Shown: piece by piece, positions 45,389 to 55,217 of the stretch
Position numbering within the stretch: the stretch's first letter is position 1
Layout: each line of letters begins with the position of its first letter
From: Alcanivorax quisquiliarum
Lineage (GTDB): Bacteria > Pseudomonadota > Gammaproteobacteria > Pseudomonadales > Alcanivoracaceae
NCBI RefSeq assembly: GCF_023051175.1
Contig: NZ_JALKII010000002.1
Coordinates: 186,001-250,000, forward strand
DNA length: 64,000 nt
Direction: 5' to 3'
Position numbers and translations under genes: made by a program
Notes under the pieces: model-generated
Databases searched by the model: none
What the model was told of the DNA's origin: nothing
What the model saw: the letters and a program-made list of their open reading frames with translations, nothing else

Positions 45389-46933
45389 TTACCAGGTCTG
45401 GGTGGCCTTGAACGTCTCGATCGCGCCCTTGATACCGGACTCGATCTCGCCGTTGAAGTCGCCCTTCTCGTTGATCTTGTCCATCAACGCTTTCTGCTCG
45501 CTGTTCATATAATCCAGCAGCGCGGCTTCGAACTTGCCGATTTTTTCCAGCTCGACATCCTTCAGGAAGCCTTCGTTGATGGCGTACAACACGACGCCCA
45601 TTTCGGCTACCGACATCGGGCTGAACTGCTTCTGTTTCATCAGCTCGGTGGCGCGCTGGCCGTGCTCAAGCTGCGCACGGGTGGCTTCGTCCAGATCGGA
45701 AGCGAACTGCGCAAACGCTGCCAGCTCACGATACTGTGCCAGCGCCAGACGAATACCGCCGCCCAGCTTCTTGATGATCTTGGTCTGCGCTGCACCACCT
45801 ACCCGCGATACCGAGATACCGGCGTTCATGGCCGGGCGGATACCCGCGTTGAACAGGTCGGTTTCAACGAAGATCTGACCATCGGTGATGGAGATCACGT
45901 TGGTCGGTACGAACGCAGATACGTCACCCGCCTGGGTTTCGATGATCGGCAGCGCCGTCAGCGAGCCGGTCTTGCCTTTCACCGCGCCGTTGGTGAACTT
46001 CTCCACGTATTCTTCGTTGACACGGGCAGCGCGTTCCAGCAAACGGGAGTGCAGGTAGAACACGTCACCCGGATACGCTTCGCGGCCCGGCGGACGACGC
46101 AGCAGCAGGGAAATCTGACGATATGCCCAGGCTTGCTTGGTCAGGTCATCGTAGACCACCAGCGCGTCTTCACCACGGTCGCGGAAGTATTCACCCATGG
46201 CGCAGCCGGCGAACGGGGCCAGATACTGCATGGCTGCCGGATCGGACGCGGAAGCAGCAACGATGATGGTGTTTTCCAGCGCGCCGTGCTCTTCCAGCTT
46301 GCGTACCACGTTGGCGATGGTCGATTGCTTCTGACCGATAGCCACATAGATACACTTAATGCCGGAGTTGCGCTGGTTGATGATGGTATCGACCGCGATG
46401 GCGGTTTTACCGATCTGACGGTCACCGATGATCAGCTCACGCTGGCCACGGCCGATCGGCGTCATGGCGTCGATGGCTTTCATACCGGTTTGTACCGGCT
46501 CGTCGACCGACTTACGCCAGATCACGCCCGGCGCAACCTTTTCCACCGGCTCGGTGACATCGGTGCCCAGCGGGCCCTTACCGTCGATGACGTTACCCAG
46601 TGCATCGACCACACGGCCGAGCAGTTCCGGGCCAACCGGCACTTCCAGAATACGGCCGGTACATTTGACCTTCTGGCCTTCCGCTACGCCGAGGTAATCG
46701 CCCAGCACCACCGCACCAACCGAATCACGCTCAAGGTTGAGGGCCATGCCATACACACCGCCTTCAAACTCGATCATTTCGCCATACATGACGTCGGCCA
46801 GACCATGGATGCGCACGATACCGTCGGAGACCGATACCACGGTTCCTTCGTTGCGCGCCTGGGTGGAGACATCAAGCTTGGCAATACGCTGCTTGATGAT
46901 CTCGCTGATTTCGGACGGGTTGAGTTGCTGCAT
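45389..46933 (-). CDS. atpA: ATP synthase F1 alpha subunit
   Basis: 514 residues. It has [20 protein letters not shown] at the start, Walker A GDRQIGKT at 170-177, [20 protein letters not shown] and the alpha signature [17 protein letters not shown], including the Arg finger region. It is the non-catalytic nucleotide-binding subunit alternating with beta. It is preceded by atpH with 17 bp between them. Confidence 0.99.
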   Translation of the reverse strand: MQQLNPSEISEIIKQRIAKLDVSTQARNEGTVVSVSDGIVRIHGLADVMYGEMIEFEGGVYGMALNLERDSVGAVVLGDYLGVAEGQKVKCTGRILEVPVGPELLGRVVDALGNVIDGKGPLGTDVTEPVEKVAPGVIWRKSVDEPVQTGMKAIDAMTPIGRGQRELIIGDRQIGKTAIAVDTIINQRNSGIKCIYVAIGQKQSTIANVVRKLEEHGALENTIIVAASASDPAAMQYLAPFAGCAMGEYFRDRGEDALVVYDDLTKQAWAYRQISLLLRRPPGREAYPGDVFYLHSRLLERAARVNEEYVEKFTNGAVKGKTGSLTALPIIETQAGDVSAFVPTNVISITDGQIFVETDLFNAGIRPAMNAGISVSRVGGAAQTKIIKKLGGGIRLALAQYRELAAFAQFASDLDEATRAQLEHGQRATELMKQKQFSPMSVAEMGVVLYAINEGFLKDVELEKIGKFEAALLDYMNSEQKALMDKINEKGDFNGEIESGIKGAIETFKATQTW

Positions 46934-46950
46934 GCTTCAATCCCTCAAAC

Positions 46951-47487
46951 TCAAGAGTTCAGTTGCTCGGCCAGGCGGGCCAATCTGCCGCGCACACTGC
47001 CATCAATCACGGTGTCACCCGCACGGATCAGGACGCCACCAATCAGGCGCTCATCGACCTTCGATGTGGTGCGCACTTCCCGGCCCAGGCGTTGTTTCAG
47101 GCTGGCAACCAGCCGCTCGACTTCAGCTTCTTCCAGCGCATGGGCGGAGATCAGCTCCACATCCACCACTGCCTGCTCGGCGGCCACCAGGGCGTGGAAC
47201 AGTTCGAAGACAGCCGGCAGCAGCGGCAGTCGGCCATGTTCGGCCAGCTGCGCGACGAAGTTGCGGCCGCCTTCATCCAGTGCGTCGCCACAGACATCGG
47301 CAAATGCTTCGGCCCGCTGGCCGGCGCTCAGTTGTGGCTGCTGGAGCCAGGCGCGCATGGCGGGGTCTTCCGCCACTGCCGCGGCCACGCCCAGCATCTT
47401 TTCCCATTCCGCCAGGGCACTGTTGTCCCGCGCGAACAGGAAAGCTGCCTTGGCGTAAGGACGAGCGATGGTGGTCAATTCAGCCAT
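46951..47487 (-). CDS. atpH: ATP synthase F1 delta subunit
   Basis: 178 residues. The N-terminal helical domain starts MAELTTIARPYAKAAFLFAR. The C-terminal domain carries LKQRLGREVRTTSKVDERLIGGVLIRAG, the delta signature. It joins F1 to the peripheral stalk formed by subunit b. It lies 15 bp after atpF. Confidence 0.97.
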   Translation of the reverse strand: MAELTTIARPYAKAAFLFARDNSALAEWEKMLGVAAAVAEDPAMRAWLQQPQLSAGQRAEAFADVCGDALDEGGRNFVAQLAEHGRLPLLPAVFELFHALVAAEQAVVDVELISAHALEEAEVERLVASLKQRLGREVRTTSKVDERLIGGVLIRAGDTVIDGSVRGRLARLAEQLNS

Positions 47488-47502
47488 GGGTTACCCGCTT
47501 AG

Positions 47503-47973
47503 TCAGAGTTCGGCCGCCAGCTGCTCAAGCAGCTGCTTGTGTGCATCCCGATTCACTTCTGCGCCCAGGACCTGTTCTGCACCTTGCAAAGCCAGCGCAG
47601 AAACTTCCTTGCGAAGCTGCTCGCGTGCCTGGTTGATCTCTTGCTCGATCTCGGCCTGTGCTTTCGCAACCAGGCGATCACCTTCCGCCTTGGCATTGGC
47701 CTTGGCTTCGTCAAGGATCTGATTGGCACGGCGATTGGCCGCTTCGATGATCTCGGCCGCCTTCTCCTTCGCCTCATGGAGGTTGGAGCTGGCTTTGGCT
47801 TGCGCCAGTTCCAGATCACGCGCTGCCCGATCGGCCGCATTGAGGCCATCGGCGATTTTCTGCTTGCGCTCGGTCAGCGCGCCAATGATCGGCGGCCACA
47901 CGAATTTCATGCAGAACCAGACGAACAAGGCGAACCAGATGACCTGGCCAAGCAGTGTTGCATTAATGTTCAT
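47503..47973 (-). CDS. atpF: ATP synthase F0 subunit b
   Basis: 156 residues, the standard length. A single N-terminal membrane helix ([20 protein letters not shown]) precedes a long charged Ala-rich coiled coil ([20 protein letters not shown] onward) that dimerises as the peripheral stalk. It lies between atpE and atpH. Confidence 0.98.
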   Translation of the reverse strand: MNINATLLGQVIWFALFVWFCMKFVWPPIIGALTERKQKIADGLNAADRAARDLELAQAKASSNLHEAKEKAAEIIEAANRRANQILDEAKANAKAEGDRLVAKAQAEIEQEINQAREQLRKEVSALALQGAEQVLGAEVNRDAHKQLLEQLAAEL

Positions 47974-48017
47974 GCGAACACCTCAAACCGCGTTGCGTGA
48001 ATTTCCCGGATCGGGTC

Positions 48018-49279
<1,262 letters not shown>

Positions 49280-49708
49280 TTAACCATCCTGCCCGTTGCC
49301 ACCGCCAACCGCCGGGCCACCGGTGACCCGCGCAAGCCAGATCCAGCCGGCCATCTGGGCGATAAAAAAGCTCGCCAGCAGCGCCGCCGCTGCACTTTGG
49401 CCGCGCAAGTCCGGCCACTCCCGGAAGGAGAGCCAGAATAGCAGCAACATGATTGCAATCTTGCCCAGCTCGGCGCGGATCACCGCGCCAGCCTGATGTC
49501 GTGGATCCCGGTTGCGCGGATGCAACCAGACCTGAAAACCGGCCCAGGCGTGGGCCAGCAGACAGATGGCACCACCCCAAAGGGCGGCCAGGCCCTCAAG
49601 GCCCCCGGCCAGTAACGCGGCCAGTGCGCCCGCGATCAACAACGCGGTGAGCTGCACCAGCAAAAGACCCCGGAAAATAACGGCCCCGGGAAACGCAGTT
49701 TTGGTCAC
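49280..49708 (-). CDS. atpI: ATP synthase subunit I (assembly protein)
   Basis: 142 residues from GTG at 49708, preceded by GCGGAG; earlier in-frame codons have non-protein-like composition and lie in the promoter leader. Four hydrophobic helices are seen (AVIFRGLLLVQLTALLIAGA, LAALWGGAICLLAHAW, ELGKIAIMLLLFWLSF and AAALLASFFIAQMAGWIWLA). AtpI helps c-ring assembly and may conduct Mg2+. It is first in the operon. Confidence 0.9.
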   Translation of the reverse strand: MTKTAFPGAVIFRGLLLVQLTALLIAGALAALLAGGLEGLAALWGGAICLLAHAWAGFQVWLHPRNRDPRHQAGAVIRAELGKIAIMLLLFWLSFREWPDLRGQSAAAALLASFFIAQMAGWIWLARVTGGPAVGGGNGQDG

Positions 49709-50604
49709 GGTGACTCCGCCTCGCCAGCACCACCTCAACGGCAGTGGGTGTGGATCCCGCCGTCGGCGAGCCCCGTTCTCAGGCGCGCAGAGTATAGGGA
49801 CATGCCCCGCCGACTGCAACCGAAGAGCGGCATGAAATCTTGCTTTGCGGTGCGGTTTATGACCACCGGCGCACGCGCCACAAGTGAAGCCGGCACATGA
49901 GCCGCGCTCGTGTTCCGGGCATCCATGCCGCCGAGCCGCCTGATTTCGCGCTCTGGCGTAGCCAGCCGCCTCTGGGCCGCCGGCGCAGATATGGCGCAAC
50001 CGCCACAAAACGAAATGATAACGGGGCTGGCGAGCGGCCGAGCGGCCCGATAACGCCCGTCCGTCCGAAACCTCTCCTGGCCCTCGACACGCCGGCCGCG
50101 CGGCTCAGGCTGGGGGCGGGTGCGGATATCCAACAGCCGCGAGGAACCCCTTGGCTGGCGAGGTGGCTGCCGGGCCCAGACCACGCCATGCCGGACGGGC
50201 CCGGTGAGCCGGGACAGGTTTGCGTAACCAGGCCAGCCGCAGCCGACCAGGCGATGTGCATAGAAGGAGCGACCGGGATGTGTGCAAATAGGGCGGACAG
50301 AGCAGACGGCACAACTAGGCAGTCAACCCAGCCTGTTGCGGGCCGGCGTGGCAGCGGTTAATTGATCGGGCCCCGGATGCCACCGGGCTTATCGCCGCTA
50401 TTGCCACCGCCGACTCGCTCATCGCCCCGCCAGTGCCCGGCCCGCGCGGGCCTGAGCCGGATGTGCCCGCTCAAGCGCTGGCGAACGCTGCCGCTCATTT
50501 GATCCCGCTTCGCACGCTCTGGGCACCCCGTCATATAAGGGTGGAGCGACCCGCCGGCCACCGATCGCGGCAAGGCCGTGAAAGCGACCTCGCCGCAGGC
50601 AACG
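49709..50604. other. 896-bp GC-rich stretch between atpI and the DUF2589 cassette
   Basis: Apart from the atp promoter near 49800 I see no supported gene. Frames of 60-150 codons are open on both strands but have Arg/Pro/Ala-rich compositions typical of noncoding GC-rich DNA and lack ribosome sites. The part from 49900 to 50600 may contain the 3' signals of the cassette or degraded sequence at the edge of an insertion. Confidence 0.45.
49791..49819 (-). promoter_or_regulatory. sigma-70 promoter of the atp operon
   Basis: On the minus strand TTGCAG (49819-49814), a 17-bp spacer and TATACT (49796-49791) match the -35/-10 consensus at 4/6 and 5/6 with ideal spacing. The expected start site is about 75 bp before the atpI GTG. 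Confidence 0.75.
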
Positions 50605-51123
50605 TCACAGAGCATCGGCAAGGTATTTGCGAATCAGCGCAATGAATGCTGCTTTCGTCGCAGACTGCTCGAACTCTTCACCACCTTCTGTGCCCAGCTC
50701 GCACCCGGCCTGCACCATCAGCTCCCCGACAATGGCCTGGTCGTCCATGTCGTCACGAAACGAGAACAGGTTGATCTCCACCAGCCTATCCATCTCTGCT
50801 TGCTCGGGCGTGCTGGCAGGCTCCCACTCTGCGCCAGTTCGTGCCCACTCCTCCTCGGTGGCGTAGTAAAAGAACATATTGCCTTCGTCGGCAAAGTAAT
50901 GCGGCGCGGATGGAATCAGCTCAAGGGTGCCGCGGGATTCCTGCGTCACCTCCATAGCCAGCACCGCCGCTGGCGGTGTGTCCCGGTCGTCGGTACCACC
51001 GAAAAACTGGGGCATTCCGGCACAATAAGCGCGCTGCTTGTTGTAAGGGTTGAGCTGCGCTTTTACCGGAACGTGCATTTTGCCATCGGGCCGGTCGATC
51101 AGCGCAATATAATACTTTGGCAT
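50605..51123 (-). CDS. uncharacterised protein of the DUF2589 cassette
   Basis: 172 residues from the ATG at 51123 (MPKYYIALIDRPDGKMHVPV), with GGGGGC just upstream; an ATG four codons earlier is less well placed. It is acidic, soluble and has no signal peptide. The segment FFGGTDDRDTPPAAVLAMEV followed by TQESRG faintly resembles a Nudix box: a Gly-rich turn, then E-V-x-Q-E-S-x-G, with the family's Arg and one Glu replaced. It contains aromatic patches (HYFADEGNMFFYYATEEEWA) and a helical end. It is last of four co-directional genes, 27 bp after the zinc-ribbon gene. No family was recognised with confidence. Confidence 0.6.
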   Translation of the reverse strand: MPKYYIALIDRPDGKMHVPVKAQLNPYNKQRAYCAGMPQFFGGTDDRDTPPAAVLAMEVTQESRGTLELIPSAPHYFADEGNMFFYYATEEEWARTGAEWEPASTPEQAEMDRLVEINLFSFRDDMDDQAIVGELMVQAGCELGTEGGEEFEQSATKAAFIALIRKYLADAL

Positions 51124-51150
51124 AGTTGCCCCCATTTTCAGGAATCCATT

Positions 51151-51381
51151 TCACAGCGTCCGCTGCTTCAGGTGCCGGGTTGCTTTCTCTCCCACAGCCT
51201 CTTTCATCGCCACCAGCCGATCAAAGCCCCGTACCGCGTCCTGTACCAGGGCATGACTTTCGGAGGCGAGCGAGATCGACAGCGCGCATCGCGAGCACAT
51301 GAAGCGCTGCCCCGACAAAAGCAGTTTGGTGTCGATCGGAATAGTTGTGCCGCAGTCCGGGCAGCCTATCTGGGTTTGCAT
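51151..51381 (-). CDS. small zinc-ribbon protein
   Basis: 76 residues, with a strong AAGGAG before the ATG. Two CxxC knuckles (Cys7/Cys10 in GCPDCG and Cys29/Cys32 in MCSRCA) are separated by 18 residues and should bind one zinc. The rest is a helical, basic tail (ALVQDAVRGFDRLVAMKEAV). Such ribbons mediate protein or nucleic-acid contacts. It sits between the DUF2589 gene and the last gene of the cassette, so it is probably a partner of these proteins. Confidence 0.7.
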   Translation of the reverse strand: MQTQIGCPDCGTTIPIDTKLLLSGQRFMCSRCALSISLASESHALVQDAVRGFDRLVAMKEAVGEKATRHLKQRTL

Positions 51382-51458
51382 GTTTATCTCCTTGGCAGAA
51401 GGTGGCCCGGCGTCTTGATGCCGGGCCGGTTATGCGGCGCCTGATCACCGTTCGGAAA

Positions 51459-52139
51459 TCAGGACGCTGCTGGCTCCGCTGTGCCCAGCGTGATCGGGCT
51501 GATGCTGTTGGTGTACGCCTGGATAATGGTCGTTACCCCTTCGGGCAGCGGCAGCTGGCCAGCCTTCACCGATACCGTGTACTTGGCGCTGTTGCTCTTC
51601 TGATAGCTGGTGGTGCTGGAGGCGCTTTGCGAGCTGTCGTGGCTCACGCTGCCCTTTACCTCCACCGACCACCAGCCGGCGCCAAGCTTGGTCTTGAAAC
51701 TTCCTTCCGCGTGCGACGAGCTTGAGCTTTCCTGCGTCGATTCGTCCGAGTAACTGGATTTCACTTCCATGTCGAAGCCCACCTCCACGTCGGTCACGCC
51801 CAAGGCATTGAGCGGGATCAATGTCAGCAGTGGAATATCAAACGAGGTGGTGACATTGGTGATGTTGGTGGGCGGTGCGCTGCCTTGCGCCGCTTCACCC
51901 TGGCCGATCACGCCACGGCTGATCTGCATTGTCACCATGATCGGTTGCAACGAGGTACTGTCGCCGTTCTCTACTTTGTTGAAGCAGGTATCAAGCATGA
52001 AGTTGGTCTGGGTAACCGCCATCATGCTGTTTGCTTGCGCTGCCGCTGTCAGCGGCCCGCCGATCAGTGAGCGCATCGGCAAACCTGAAAACTGCTGCGC
52101 CATCGAGACCAACGCTGGCCCCGTGTTTACGTCTGGCAT
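51459..52139 (-). CDS. DUF2589-family protein
   Basis: 226 residues; AAGGAG precedes the ATG. Residues 17-55 form an apolar helical segment (GLPMRSLIGGPLTAAAQANS) characteristic of DUF2589. A beta-rich core follows with IPLLTLIPLNALGVTDVEVG and FDMEVKSSYS. A Ser-rich, probably flexible insert (STQESSSSSHAEG to SSQSASSTTSYQKSNS) comes next. The C-terminus has KAGQLPLPEGVTTIIQAYTN. No signal peptide is present. The family has no established function. It is preceded 74 bp upstream by a shorter paralogue. Inference: the pair forms a hetero-assembly. Confidence 0.75.
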   Translation of the reverse strand: MPDVNTGPALVSMAQQFSGLPMRSLIGGPLTAAAQANSMMAVTQTNFMLDTCFNKVENGDSTSLQPIMVTMQISRGVIGQGEAAQGSAPPTNITNVTTSFDIPLLTLIPLNALGVTDVEVGFDMEVKSSYSDESTQESSSSSHAEGSFKTKLGAGWWSVEVKGSVSHDSSQSASSTTSYQKSNSAKYTVSVKAGQLPLPEGVTTIIQAYTNSISPITLGTAEPAAS

Positions 52140-52213
52140 TATTTTTCTCCTTGAATATTAGTTTGATGCAATACGGGCACCTGCCCCCCGAGGCAGGCGC
52201 TCTCAACAGACCG

Positions 52214-52723
52214 TCAACCCGGGATCTGTGCCCGCAGTGCTCTGGTATAGCCTTCCACAATCTTACGAAGGCCCTCCGGCGATTCGTCGCCGCGAATGCG
52301 TATCTCGATTTCCGTCGCGTTCGGTGCCGAAGCACTGACACTGTCGCGCTTGAAGAAACCACTTTTGGATGGCGGCGCCACAAACGCCACCGTGACATCG
52401 CCATTGTCTTGCTGCTGCACATCCAGCGCGGAACGGAACACCACTTCTTCGATACGGGAATGGACAATCGGCACCATGGCAATCAGCGGCACATTGACGC
52501 TGAGCGTCTTGATGCCTTCGGGTGTTTCGGTGGGGTATTCCATCGTGACATAACGTGGCCGCAAGGTTTCGCTTGCCAGCTGCGCTTCTTCGCCTTCGGC
52601 GACGGGCTGTTGCACTGTGTCAAAAAAACGATCCAGAAACTCCCCGGCCTGATTCTGCAAGGCATCATTAGCACCTGTGACCGCTGCTTGGATGGCGTAG
52701 ACGAGATCTTCAATTTTTATCAT
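52214..52723 (-). CDS. second DUF2589-like protein
   Basis: 169 residues from the ATG at 52723 (MIKIEDLVYAIQAAVTGAND), with GGGAGTG upstream. An N-terminal helix-rich part precedes LRPRYVTMEYPTE, then the DUF2589-like strand pair VNVPLIAMVPI and EEVVFRSALDVQ and a C-terminal SPEGLRKIVEGYTRALRAQ. These match the VPLLTLIPL, EVGFDMEVK and PEGVTTIIQAYT segments of the next gene, so the two are paralogous although this one lacks the Ser-rich insert. It is first in the four-gene cassette, with 298 bp of noncoding DNA upstream. Confidence 0.68.
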   Translation of the reverse strand: MIKIEDLVYAIQAAVTGANDALQNQAGEFLDRFFDTVQQPVAEGEEAQLASETLRPRYVTMEYPTETPEGIKTLSVNVPLIAMVPIVHSRIEEVVFRSALDVQQQDNGDVTVAFVAPPSKSGFFKRDSVSASAPNATEIEIRIRGDESPEGLRKIVEGYTRALRAQIPG

Positions 52724-53021
52724 GGCCCGACACTCCCGGATCGGAAGCCGGCGCGCAGCCAAAGCTGGCTAACGGCGCTCTCCCGTCTACCAGCCCCACC
52801 CGGGCCGTGCACTCCCGTATGATGTTATTCCGGCAGCTCGCAAATGCGCTGCCGCTGAACACGGTTGATTCTGATAAGCGAGCGCGACGCAGGCAATTCC
52901 GATTACGACTGGTCCGATTCCAGATCGGAATAACCCGCCGCAGAGAAAGCAACAAAAGGAAAAAAATAAGACAAAACCGGCCACACAGAGCAACCGAAAG
53001 ACGAGCGAAGAAAGAGCTATA

Positions 53022-53915
53022 TTATTCGATAAACCAGGACAACAACGGCTCCATGCCCTGCACAGGCACACCATCCTTCAGCATTACCAGATGAAGATCG
53101 TTGGACAAACATGCTACGCCGGGTTGCGTATATTCTTGCAACGTGCCCGCTCGCAAGTGCATATCGATACAGTGGCGCGGAAACAGGCTGATACCCATCC
53201 CGTTGAGCGCCATCATCACCGCCTCATGAATGCTGCGCGCTTTACCCACATAAGCCAGCGCCCTGGCGTCGAGATCGCTGCAGTCGGGGAAAAAGTTGCA
53301 GCACCACAAGTGGAAATAGAAAGAAAATTCCGGATGGTGGATAAACCGGCAATGCACCAGGCTCTCCGCATCAAGACCGGCGATATCGAGCGTTGGCACA
53401 CCAGCGGCAACATATTCTTCTTTGCACAGCGGCCGGTAGCTCAGCTCCGCCTGATCGCGGCGCTCCAGACATATGCCTATATCAACACTGCCATCTATCA
53501 CGCGGTCTATCACTTTTCTGGCGGGCAGCAGATGCAGGTTTACGCAGATGTCTCTAAGTGCCTGCTGGCGATGACACAAGGCCATGACAGACGGCAGCAT
53601 CAGACAGGACGCCGGCATGGCACAAGAAATGTTGCCCGACGTAGCCATTGAGTGGTGGCGAATCTCGGACATGAAGCGCGACTCCAGCATCTCCACATGG
53701 CGAATATAATCGCGCAGCCGCAGCCCCACCTCGGTAATCACCGCGCCTTGTGGGGTGCGTAGAAAAAGCACGCTGCTCAGCTGATCTTCCAGTGCCTTGA
53801 TATGTTTGCTGATATTGGCTTGCGTCATGGCGGCGAGGCCGGCCGCTTCGCTGAACGTGCCGGCTTCGGCCACAGCCTTGAAGGCTCTGAAGTATCTGGG
53901 GTCGATTGATCGCAC
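53022..53915 (-). CDS. LysR-family transcriptional regulator
   Basis: 297 residues from GTG at 53915 (RSIDPRYFRAFKAVAEAGTF), with AGGGAAG upstream. The helix-turn-helix is EAAGLAAMTQANISKHIKAL at about 20-45; a substrate-binding domain covers 90-290 (SVDIGICLERRDQAELSYRP, NGMGISLFPRHC). The several Cys in the ligand domain (CRFIHHP, LWCCNFFPDC) are unusual but not diagnostic. It precedes the DUF2589 cassette on the same strand by 300 bp and may regulate it; LysR regulators more often act on divergent genes, so this is weak inference. Confidence 0.88.
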   Translation of the reverse strand: MRSIDPRYFRAFKAVAEAGTFSEAAGLAAMTQANISKHIKALEDQLSSVLFLRTPQGAVITEVGLRLRDYIRHVEMLESRFMSEIRHHSMATSGNISCAMPASCLMLPSVMALCHRQQALRDICVNLHLLPARKVIDRVIDGSVDIGICLERRDQAELSYRPLCKEEYVAAGVPTLDIAGLDAESLVHCRFIHHPEFSFYFHLWCCNFFPDCSDLDARALAYVGKARSIHEAVMMALNGMGISLFPRHCIDMHLRAGTLQEYTQPGVACLSNDLHLVMLKDGVPVQGMEPLLSWFIE

Positions 53916-54302
53916 ACACTTCCCTGCATGGTTCCGGTGAATACCGAACCCTGGAACACGGGCTGTAATGCGGTCGCTTTTATTGTAATGCCCTGTGCAA
54001 GAGCCCGGCCCGAGATGCCGCTGCGAACTGTACGACCTTGTTCGCATTTTGCAACCGGTGCCACTATGCCATTATGCAGGCGCGGCTTACGGTTTATGTG
54101 AGATTTTGGCGACTTATCACACCAATAGCGGCGCAGGGAAACGAGACGCCAGCATCAGCAAGCCCGGCCAGGGCGCAGTGCTGCGAAAAAGCCGGGTCGG
54201 CCGGAGAAAGCTGCGATAGCGGATTACCAGACTGGAGAAAGTCGGGCCTTGCCATCGGCGCGGCCCAACTTCTGGTGGTGGCTGTTCAAACAGAAAATAA
54301 TG
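53916..54302. other. 387-bp intergenic region between parB and LysR
   Basis: Both flanking genes are on the minus strand, so it holds the 3' end of parB transcription and the LysR promoter. I found no palindromic parS site, no DnaA boxes and no small gene with a ribosome site. It is likely the other edge of the insertion between atpI and parB. Confidence 0.45.
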
Positions 54303-55214
54303 TTACTTGATGTGCGAAAGAATGCCGTCGAGCTCATCCAGGCTGTTGTAGCTGATGACCAGCTTGCCCTTGCCCCCGGCGCCCTGCTTGAGTGCTACGG
54401 GCGCGCCGAGCCGGTCGGAAAGATCGTTCAGCAAACGGCGCACGTTCGGGTCTTCGCGCTTGGGTGCCGCAGTGCTGCGCACCTTGTCGAAATCGCGCAC
54501 CAGCGCTTCGGTCTGGCGCACATTCAGGCCGCGGGCGACGACCATGCGCGCTGCTTCTATCTGGTTCTGGCCGGTCAGCGCCAGCAGTGCTCTGGCATGG
54601 CCCATTTCCAGGTCGCCATGTTCCAGCAGCTTGCGCACATCTTCTTCCAGTGCGATCAGCCGCAGCAAGTTGGTGACCATGGCGCGGGATTTGCCGACCG
54701 CATCGGCTACTTGCTGGTGGGTGAGCGTAAATTCGTCTTTCAACCGCGCCAGCGCCAGCGCCTCTTCCATCGGGTTGAGATCTTCACGCTGGATGTTTTC
54801 GATCAGCGCCATGGCAATGGCGGCATCGTCCGGCACGTCGCGCACCACCGCCGGGATACTGTGCAGCCCCGCCAGTTGTGCGGCGCGCCAGCGGCGTTCA
54901 CCGGCAATGATCTCGTAGCGTTTGTCGCCGATGGGGCGCACCACGATCGGCTGCATCACGCCCTGGGCGCGGATGGATTCCGCCAGCTCTTCCAGCGCCT
55001 CCGGCGACATGTCGCGCCGGGGCTGATAACGGCCACGTTCCAGTAATTCGACCGGCAGCTTGCGCAATTCGCCGTCGCGGGGTGCCTGATCGGTCACCGG
55101 CGGCGCGACGTTATCGTCGCTGATGCTGACTTCTTCGCGGGAGGCCGGCCCCGAGCTGCGACTGAGCAGCGCGTCCAGGCCCTTGTTGAGTCCCCCTTTA
55201 CGCTTGGCTGCCAT
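54303..55214 (-). CDS. parB: chromosome-partitioning protein ParB
   Basis: 303 residues. It has the basic start AAKRKGGLNKGLDALLSR, the CTP-binding N domain (LERGRYQPRRDMSPEALEEL, the GERRWRAAQLAG arginine patch), an HTH domain (LTHQQVADAVGKSRAMVTNL) and the C-terminal dimerisation segment (DELDGILSHIK). It loads on parS and slides as a CTP-dependent clamp to organise the origin. parA ends 3 bp upstream. Confidence 0.98.
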   Translation of the reverse strand: MAAKRKGGLNKGLDALLSRSSGPASREEVSISDDNVAPPVTDQAPRDGELRKLPVELLERGRYQPRRDMSPEALEELAESIRAQGVMQPIVVRPIGDKRYEIIAGERRWRAAQLAGLHSIPAVVRDVPDDAAIAMALIENIQREDLNPMEEALALARLKDEFTLTHQQVADAVGKSRAMVTNLLRLIALEEDVRKLLEHGDLEMGHARALLALTGQNQIEAARMVVARGLNVRQTEALVRDFDKVRSTAAPKREDPNVRRLLNDLSDRLGAPVALKQGAGGKGKLVISYNSLDELDGILSHIK

Positions 55215-55217
55215 GCC

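Noticed and set aside
49709-50604. Long open frames on both strands between atpI and the cassette
   Set aside because: Their compositions are dominated by Arg, Pro and Ala, they have no ribosome sites, and they overlap one another and the atp promoter.
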